A stretch of 10,494 nt of DNA from JAAZNO01 sp012798275 (GTDB lineage: Bacteria > Chloroflexota > Anaerolineae > B4-G1 > SLSP01). The notes under the pieces are model-generated. The model searched no databases. It worked only from the letters and a program-made list of their open reading frames with translations, and was not told the origin of the DNA. Shown one piece after another: positions 5,638 through 10,494 of this stretch (position 1 is its first letter; each line of letters starts with the position of its first letter). The position numbers and the translations under genes were made by a program. The stretch spans positions 1-10,494 of the forward strand of contig DAOPQD010000103.1 of NCBI GenBank assembly GCA_035347995.1. Direction: 5' to 3'.

Positions 5638-6807
5638 TCACACTTTGAGGTCAAAGTGCTTCTCGTGCCAGACTCTGTCCAACGCCTCTTCCGGCGAAAG
5701 GGGCACGTCGCCCGAACGGTAATACAGGTAGCGGAACAGGTCCCGCAACGCCGCGGTCGCCACCGGCGCCAGGAACAGGCCCGCCAGTCCACCTAACTCG
5801 CTGCCGATCACCAGCACCACCATCACCACCACCGGATGCAGCTTGACGCTCCGCCCGACTACCCGCGGCGTGATGAAGAGGTTCTCCACTTGCTGAATGC
5901 CCAGCGCGTATAACGCCACCCACAACGCCAGAATTGGACTTTGGGTGAGCGCCACCAACACCGCCGGAATCGCTCCCAGCAGCGGGCCGATGTTGGGGAT
6001 CAACTCGAAGGCGCCCGCCACCATCCCCAGAAACAGCGAAAAGCGCACCCCCATGATGGTAAACGCGATCGCCGAAACCGAGCCGATGATCAGGCCGAGA
6101 AACAATTGCCCCCGCAAATACGAGCCGAACGCGGCGTCTGCCAGCGTCATGATTTTGAGCACGTCCTCCCGAATCACCGAGGGGATGTTGTGCTTCGCCG
6201 ATTGCGTCAGCCGCTCCGCATCCAACAGCAGATAAAAAGTCCAGAAGGGAATGAGCAAGACGGCCAACACGAAGGTGACCGTGTACGAGATAGCGATGGC
6301 GGTGCCGCTCAAGGCCTGCTGGATGATGACGCCGAGCTGGCCCGTGAAACGGCTGAGGGTCTCATCAATCTGCGTCTGGACCTGCGGCGGCAATAGCCGA
6401 TATTGCGCGATGAGGCTGTCGCCGAGACCCGTGAGGTAGTCTAACACCCTCTCGCGCTCCTCCCACAGCGTCTGCCCCTGTTGACTCAGGATGGGCACGA
6501 TCAACGCCGAAAATCCTACCAGCGCGGCAATGACCAGCAGGTAAGTCAGCACCAACGCGAGAGGCCGCGCCGCCCGGCGGAAGAAGCGCAACCGAGGCCG
6601 CGCGCCGACCCAGCGCCAGCCCCGCTCGACGACCTTCACCAGCGGCGCCAGGAGATAGGCCAGCAGCAGCCCCAGCATGAAGGGCAACAGCACGGTACGG
6701 GTGTGCCACAGGATGACGCCCAGGAAAATCGCCCCCGCCACGATCAGGAGCGTCCGCCGACGCCGCGACACCGGAATCTCCAACCAGCGCTCGATCAAAA
6801 CACTCAT
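5638..6807 (-). CDS. AI-2E family permease
   Basis: This encodes 389 aa, close to the family norm (about 340-390). It is a multi-pass inner-membrane protein of the TqsA/PerM/YdiK family; different members export autoinducer-2 or act in ion and antiporter traffic, so the substrate is open. Membrane segments are evident at ~19-36, 40-58, 83-106 and 168-196, and a cluster at 235-356. The conserved family motifs are present: PNIGPLLGAIPAVL (271-284), QQVENLFITPRVVGRSVKLH (305-324), and GSELGGLAGLFLAPVA (336-350). The segment ~107-165 is the soluble loop. GAGGAG lies ten bases before the ATG. The gene starts 30 bases after the lepA stop on the same strand, so they probably share a transcript. The frame is intact. 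Confidence 0.93.
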   Translation of the reverse strand: MSVLIERWLEIPVSRRRRTLLIVAGAIFLGVILWHTRTVLLPFMLGLLLAYLLAPLVKVVERGWRWVGARPRLRFFRRAARPLALVLTYLLVIAALVGFSALIVPILSQQGQTLWEERERVLDYLTGLGDSLIAQYRLLPPQVQTQIDETLSRFTGQLGVIIQQALSGTAIAISYTVTFVLAVLLIPFWTFYLLLDAERLTQSAKHNIPSVIREDVLKIMTLADAAFGSYLRGQLFLGLIIGSVSAIAFTIMGVRFSLFLGMVAGAFELIPNIGPLLGAIPAVLVALTQSPILALWVALYALGIQQVENLFITPRVVGRSVKLHPVVVMVVLVIGSELGGLAGLFLAPVATAALRDLFRYLYYRSGDVPLSPEEALDRVWHEKHFDLKV

Positions 6808-6837
6808 GAAAACCCGCTCCTCGCTGTCCCGGCGCCC

Positions 6838-8649
6838 TTAATCCTCGTCCAGCCGGAGCATCGCCAGGAAAGCCTCCTGCGGCAACACGACCGTTCCCAG
6901 CATCTTCATCCGCTTCTTGCCGGCTTTCTGTTTCTCCAGCAATTTGCGCTTGCGCGTGACGTCGCCGCCATAGCATTTGGCCAGCACGTCCTTCCGCAGC
7001 GCCTGGACGTTCACCCGCGCCAGCACCTTGCCCCCCGTGACCGCCTGGATCGGCACCTCAAACAGCTGCCGCGGGATGACTTCCTTCATCTTGCGGATCA
7101 GCAGCGACCCCTTCTCGTAGGCCTTCTCCCGATGCACGATGATCGCCAGCGCGTCCACCGGCTCCCGGTTGACCAGGATGTCCACTTTCACCAGGTCGTC
7201 CGCACGATAGCTATCGAAAGTGTAATCCATCGAAGCATACCCCCGCGTCGCCGACTTGATCTTATCATGCAGATCAATCACCATCTCCGCCAACGGCACC
7301 TCAAAGGTGAGCAGGACGCGCCGCTTGTCAAGCGTTTCGGTGAGCAGGAAATTCGCGCGCTTGCGTCGGAAAATCTCCATCAGCGCGCCGAGGTATTCAC
7401 TGGGTGTGATGACCTGGACCTTCATCCACGGCTCACGGACCTCGGCGACCAGGGTGGGATCGGGCAAATCCGCCGGGCGATGGATCTCGAGCTCCTCGCC
7501 ATTCCGCAACAGCACCTGATAGGCCACGCTGGGCGCCGTCACCACCAGATCCTGCCCGTATTCGCGCTCCAACCGCTCCTGGATGATTTCCATGTGGAAC
7601 AGGCCCAAAAATCCACAGCGGAAGCCAAACTGCAACGCCTTCGAAGTCTCCGGCGTGAACGTGAGCGACGCATCGTTGAGCTGCAGTTTCTCCAGCGCGT
7701 CCCGCAGGTTAGCGTAATCATCCGCCTCCGAGGGATACAGGCTCGCAAAGACCATCGGCTTTGCCGGTTTGTAGCCCGGCAACGGCTCAGCCGCCGGACG
7801 CCGCGCGTCGGTGACTGTATCGCCGACCCGCGCCTCGCGCACCGACTTGAGCCCGGTAGCGATGTAGCCCACCTCGCCGGCGGAGAGCTCCGCGACCGGG
7901 GTCATCTCCGGCGTGAACACCCCCACCTCCACCGGCTCCGTCCTGGCCCCCGTCGCCAGCATCAACAGCACCGTGTCGCGGTTCACCCGCCCTTCGCGCA
8001 GGCGCACGTAGGCAATCACGCCCTTGTAGGAATCGTAATGGGAGTCGAAAATCAGGGCCTGCAGCGGCGCGTTGACATCCGCTGCCGGCGGCGGGGGGAC
8101 GCGATCCACGATCGCCTGCAACACGAGCGGGACGTTCGTCCCTTCCTTGGCCGAGACCGCTAACACTTCCGTGACCGGAATGCCCAACAGCTCGGCCACG
8201 TCCGCTGCCACGGCCTCCACCTGCGCCGTCGGCAAATCAATCTTGTTGATGACCGGAATGATCTCCAGGTCGTTCTCCAGCGCCAGGTAAAGATTGGCCA
8301 GCGTCTGCGCCTCGATGCCCTGGGTCGCGTCCACGACCAGCAACGCCCCCTCGCAGGCGGCCAGCGCGCGGCTGACCTCGTAGGCGAAGTCCACATGTCC
8401 CGGCGTGTCAATGAGATTGAGCTCGTACGTCTCGCCGTCAGCCGCCTGCCAGTGCATCTGCACCGCCGACGCTTTGATGGTGACGCCCTTCTCCTTCTCC
8501 AGCTCCATGCTGTCCAGCAGCTGCGATTGCGTTGCCATCTGCCGCGCATCCACGGTGCCGGTCACTTCCAACAGGCGATCGGCCAGCGTGGACTTGCCGT
8601 GATCAATATGCGCAATGATGCTGAAATTCCGAATCCGTGAAGGATCCAT
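6838..8649 (-). CDS. lepA: Translation elongation factor 4 (LepA)
   Basis: This encodes 603 aa, the normal LepA length. It is a ribosome-dependent GTPase; reported roles include back-translocation of stalled ribosomes and help in 30S assembly. The GTPase motifs are complete: AHIDHGKST (13-21, P-loop), KGVTIKAS (54-61, switch I), DTPGHVD (81-87), NKID (135-138), SAKEG (166-170). The domain II and EF-G-like III/V regions follow. The LepA-specific C-terminal domain is marked by KCYGGDVTRKRKLLEKQKAG (558-577) and the GKKRMK tail. The first ATG gives the correct N-terminus (RIRNFSIIAHIDHGKST). AAGGAAG upstream serves as the ribosome binding site and lies in the last, degenerate unit of the leader repeat. 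The permease gene follows 30 bases downstream. No oddities in the coding region. Confidence 0.98.
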   Translation of the reverse strand: MDPSRIRNFSIIAHIDHGKSTLADRLLEVTGTVDARQMATQSQLLDSMELEKEKGVTIKASAVQMHWQAADGETYELNLIDTPGHVDFAYEVSRALAACEGALLVVDATQGIEAQTLANLYLALENDLEIIPVINKIDLPTAQVEAVAADVAELLGIPVTEVLAVSAKEGTNVPLVLQAIVDRVPPPPAADVNAPLQALIFDSHYDSYKGVIAYVRLREGRVNRDTVLLMLATGARTEPVEVGVFTPEMTPVAELSAGEVGYIATGLKSVREARVGDTVTDARRPAAEPLPGYKPAKPMVFASLYPSEADDYANLRDALEKLQLNDASLTFTPETSKALQFGFRCGFLGLFHMEIIQERLEREYGQDLVVTAPSVAYQVLLRNGEELEIHRPADLPDPTLVAEVREPWMKVQVITPSEYLGALMEIFRRKRANFLLTETLDKRRVLLTFEVPLAEMVIDLHDKIKSATRGYASMDYTFDSYRADDLVKVDILVNREPVDALAIIVHREKAYEKGSLLIRKMKEVIPRQLFEVPIQAVTGGKVLARVNVQALRKDVLAKCYGGDVTRKRKLLEKQKAGKKRMKMLGTVVLPQEAFLAMLRLDED

Positions 8650-8666
8650 GGATCAAAACTTCCTTC

Positions 8667-8837
8667 CATTCATGCCATTCATGCCATTCATGCCATTCAT
8701 GCCATTCATGCCATTCATGCCATTCATGCNNNNNNNNNNNNNNNNNNNNNNNNNNNNNNNNNNNNNNNNNNNNNNNNNNNNNNNNNNNNNNNNNNNNNNN
8801 NNNNNNNNNNNNNNNNNNNNNNNNNNNNNCATTCATG
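8667..8837. repeat. 9-bp tandem repeat (CATTCATGC) in the lepA leader, interrupted by a gap
   Basis: Seven perfect copies of CATTCATGC occupy 8667-8729. Exactly 100 Ns fill 8730-8829, a placeholder for a gap of unknown size. One more partial copy (cattcatg) follows at 8830-8837. The array evidently continues through the gap and stopped the assembly. It lies between the putative lepA promoter and the lepA start, so it would be transcribed into the leader. On that strand the unit is GCATGAATG, which encodes Met-Asn-Gly in one frame. Confidence 0.9.
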
Positions 8838-8917
8838 AGTCCATAAGTCTTAAGCCGGACCATGCCCGCGGCCCGGCTCCCTCGCTGCCGTCCCACGCAC
8901 GAACCCGGCCCGTCTGC

Positions 8918-8926
8918 ATTGTACCA
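8918..8926 (-). promoter_or_regulatory. Candidate extended -10 promoter of lepA
   Basis: On the minus strand TGGTACAAT matches an extended -10 element (TGnTATAAT with one difference). There is no good -35 box at 16-18 bases, which extended -10 promoters tolerate. It lies 26 bases or more downstream of the tlyA stop codon. lepA would then have its own transcript, with a leader that includes the 9-bp repeat array. Confidence 0.45.
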
Positions 8927-8951
8927 CGATTCTGGAATTGCTGGCGACGCA

Positions 8952-9740
8952 TCAACGTGCGAGCGCTTCTTGCAACGCCCGCTCGATCCATGCCGGGACG
9001 TCATCTCCTGCCACCCCGGGCTGCCACCATCCCAGGAACTCGAGGTTGCCTGCCGGGCCCAGCAGCGGGGAGACCATCAGCCCGCGCAGGCCCAATCCCA
9101 GCTCCGCCAGCGCCGCACAGACCTCTACCAGCACCTGCCGATGTACGGTGGGATCGCGCACCACGCCACCTTTGCCCACCTGCGCGCGGCCCGCCTCGAA
9201 CTGCGGTTTGATGAGGGAGACGATCTCCCCACCCTCGCGCAGCCAACGCACCGCCATCGGATAGATCAGCCGCACGGAGATGAAGGAGACGTCGGAGACG
9301 ATGAGGTCCACCCGCTCCGGCAACGCCGTCACGTAACGCGCATTGGTGCGCTCCAGCGCCACGACGCGCGGATCCTGGCGCAGTGTCCACGCGAGTTGAC
9401 CGTATCCCACATCCAGGGCGTAGACCCGCAGCGCGCCGCGCTGCAGCAGGCAATCGGTGAAGCCGCCCGTCGAAGCGCCGATGTCCGCCGCGACGCGCCC
9501 CGCCACGGGGATGGCGAAACGTTCCAGGGCCGCGTCGAGCTTCTCACCGCCGCGGCTCACGAAGCGCGGCCGGGCAGCCAGCGTCAACGTCGCGGTCATC
9601 GGCACCTGCGCGCCGGGCTTGTCCACCACCCGGCCATCCACCAGCACCTCGCCCGCGCCGATGAGCCGTTGCGCCAGACTGCGGGATTCCGCCAGCCCCC
9701 GCGCTACCAACAATACATCCAGACGTTCTCGTTCCATCAT
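8952..9740 (-). CDS. tlyA: TlyA family rRNA 2'-O-methyltransferase
   Basis: This encodes 262 aa, typical of TlyA (about 250-275). Family members methylate ribose 2'-OH groups in 16S and 23S rRNA using S-adenosylmethionine; some were first described as haemolysins. The N-terminal S4 RNA-binding domain spans ~6-65 (RLDVLLVARGLAESRSLAQR, then LIGAGEVLVDGRVV), ending in FVSRGGEKLDAAL. The FtsJ-type Rossmann domain follows: ADIGASTGGFTDCLLQRGA (85-103, SAM-binding motif I), YALDVGYGQL (107-116), and SDVSFIS (149-155). The K-D-K-E catalytic set is visible as K67, D150, K178 and E182 (LIKPQFEAGR). Two ATGs stand in tandem (9740, 9737) with only a weak ribosome binding site; either could be used. It lies upstream of lepA on the same strand. 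Confidence 0.94.
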   Translation of the reverse strand: MMERERLDVLLVARGLAESRSLAQRLIGAGEVLVDGRVVDKPGAQVPMTATLTLAARPRFVSRGGEKLDAALERFAIPVAGRVAADIGASTGGFTDCLLQRGALRVYALDVGYGQLAWTLRQDPRVVALERTNARYVTALPERVDLIVSDVSFISVRLIYPMAVRWLREGGEIVSLIKPQFEAGRAQVGKGGVVRDPTVHRQVLVEVCAALAELGLGLRGLMVSPLLGPAGNLEFLGWWQPGVAGDDVPAWIERALQEALAR

Positions 9741-9858
9741 TCAACTTTGCGTCCAGGGATCAACGCCAGATGCAGGCCACCCGGTCAGGAAATCAGGTGA
9801 GCGCCCTGCGGTTTCTCCATGGGTCAGCTGATAGTCCCCGCAAAGACTCTGCTGTCTG

Positions 9859-9887
9859 TTGACTTTATGCAAATTTGTCCCTATCAT
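9859..9887 (+). promoter_or_regulatory. Sigma-70 promoter (TTGACT-N17-TATCAT)
   Basis: TTGACT (9859-9864) and TATCAT (9882-9887) are separated by exactly 17 bases. A TATAAA overlaps the second box slightly downstream. The site lies about 40 bases before the start of the decayed small gene at 9930, so it is probably that gene's original promoter. It diverges from tlyA; the segment 9741-9858 shows no gene. Confidence 0.6.
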
Positions 9888-9929
9888 TATAAATGCAAAA
9901 CATCCCCTGACCAGCGTCGGAGCTGACCG

Positions 9930-10153
9930 ATGCGAGCCCGCTTGACGTTGTTGCCAGGGCCACCAGGTATGCGGTATCGGTAGATGCGCAAAAGCGCCAG
10001 CGCTACAAGACGGTGGCGCTGATCGTAGAAGAGCGCGAATGGCAGCCGCCAGAAGTGGTCGCCATTCGCGGGGGGATTGAGGAGACAGCGCTCCGCCAGC
10101 AGGTAGTGCACTTGGGGCCGCGCGACCGGTCAGGGGCAGAGAAGGTGATATAG
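9930..10153 (+). pseudogene. Decayed small gene of the MRARLTLxPG type
   Basis: A strong promoter and GGAG seven bases before the ATG lead into MRARLTLLPGPPGMRYR, then a stop at 9981-9983. One base away, the shifted frame continues as DAQKRQRYKTVALIVEERE, then WQPPEVVAIRGGIEETALRQ, ending EKVI at 10153. I recall a widespread small-protein family running roughly M-(R/K)-A-(R/K)-L-T-L-x-PG...YGDRLVCVRYRYDAQ...KTVELIVEE..W.PP, found near mobile DNA in several phyla. Restoring one C (TAC-GAT) would rejoin the YRYDAQ motif. The middle block with YGDRL is also missing, and the C-terminus diverges after LRQQV. So the copy has both a frameshift and a deletion. The family's function is unknown to me. 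Confidence 0.55.
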
Positions 10154-10232
10154 GGGTAGATATATACAAGTAGATGGCAACAGAATAGATACGGCTGGAT
10201 ATTATAGTCCGTATAATACATAGTTGGGCGAC

Positions 10233-10494
10233 TCATGCCGCTTGTTGCGTCGCGGTCAGCACCTCGGTCTCCAGAAGTCGCTGGAGCGGCGGACGGGCTT
10301 GATCATGTTGGCGGTACAACCGCGCAGGTTGTGCGTCTTGTGCTGGGGTATAAGTTTTCTCGACCAGGTGCAAGACGGGTTGAAAGAAGTTAAGGCCGCT
10401 TGTACTTCCGGGCCATACGTAGCGCTGCGTTCCGTGGAACGCGGATGGCGTTGCAAATCTCCGCCGAGTTGCCGCAGTACGCTCTTGCGATGGA
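10233..10494 (-). pseudogene. Internally deleted integrase-type transposase, cut by window end
   Basis: On the minus strand from the window edge, one frame reads RKSVLRQLGGDLQRH and then TYGPEVQAAL, like the start of rve-type integrase transposases just before the catalytic core. At about 10390-10395 it is joined to a second frame reading NFFQPVLHLVEKTYTPAQDA, then LYRQHDQARPPLQRLLETEV, ending LTATQQAA with TGA at 10233. NFFQP.x.LVEK followed by R.Y....TP.QRLL is typical of the C-terminal part of the same family. The DDE core (roughly 150-200 residues) between the two is missing and the frames disagree. It cannot encode an active enzyme. Its N-terminal end lies beyond the window. The segment 10154-10232 is AT-rich with no gene. 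Confidence 0.6.

Noticed and set aside
6481..8163. 560-aa open frame on the plus strand
   Set aside because: It lies antisense to lepA and the permease. Its composition (Arg, Gln, His-rich, no domain) is what high-GC antisense frames give, and lepA has full motif support.
8667..8837. CRISPR array
   Set aside because: The units are 9 bp, directly abutting, with no spacers; this is a simple tandem repeat.
8603..9004. 133-aa minus frame with His-Glu-Trp repeats
   Set aside because: It crosses the N gap, so the reading frame is not known, and it overlaps the lepA start. The repeated HEW is just another frame of the 9-bp repeat.
8862..9800. 312-aa open frame on the plus strand
   Set aside because: It is antisense to tlyA, with low-complexity Arg/His-rich sequence and no recognisable motif.
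9741..10169. 142-aa minus frame upstream of tlyA
   Set aside because: It is antisense to the promoter and coding remnants of the plus-strand decayed gene, with Ser/Pro/Ala-rich composition and no motif.

Overview
The window looks like a chromosomal piece of a Chloroflexota-type bacterium (Anaerolineae-like), probably a metagenome scaffold because it contains a 100-N gap. This assignment is inference. It rests on moderately high GC, a DUF433/DUF5615 pair, a small retropepsin-like protein, transposases resembling Chloroflexota ones, and the tlyA-lepA-AI-2E permease order. No ribosomal RNA is present to confirm it.

The right-centre (about 5.5-9.75 kb) is a tidy core block, all on the minus strand. 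It holds tlyA (S4-FtsJ rRNA 2'-O-methyltransferase), lepA (elongation factor 4, full length with all G motifs), an AI-2E-family permease 30 bases after lepA, and a tRNA-Pro(GGG). The tRNA has its own clear promoter just after the permease stop codon and a very strong hairpin after its 3' end. lepA appears to have its own extended -10 promoter downstream of the tlyA stop. Its leader contains a 9-bp tandem repeat broken by the N gap. On the mRNA strand the repeat reads as (Met-Asn-Gly)n and closes at a stop codon three bases before the lepA ATG.

The left half (1-5.4 kb) is an accessory region and partly a gene graveyard. In order it holds: a possible two-gene unit of a frameshifted small aspartic-protease-like gene and an 81-aa ribbon-helix-helix-like protein; a promoter-like and repeat-bearing intergenic stretch; the zinc-ribbon N-terminus of a broken transposase; and a complete IS4-family element with matching terminal inverted repeats. 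These are followed by a SWIM zinc-finger/HTH protein, a DUF433-DUF5615 toxin-antitoxin pair with overlapping ends and a palindromic candidate operator, and a PH-like fragment. Next comes a chimeric ORF in which the N-terminus of a SNF2-type helicase is fused in frame to the C-terminus of a transposase. Last is a small ORF broken by one inserted base, followed by a terminator.

The right end (9.75-10.49 kb) is again debris. A good promoter and ribosome binding site lead into a small plus-strand gene that has lost one base and part of its middle. Beyond it is a minus-strand integrase-type transposase in which an N-terminal piece is joined to a C-terminal piece with the catalytic core missing. 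The three large core genes are intact while three small accessory genes each carry a one-base shift. That pattern favours real decay of accessory DNA over general sequencing error, although the latter cannot be excluded.
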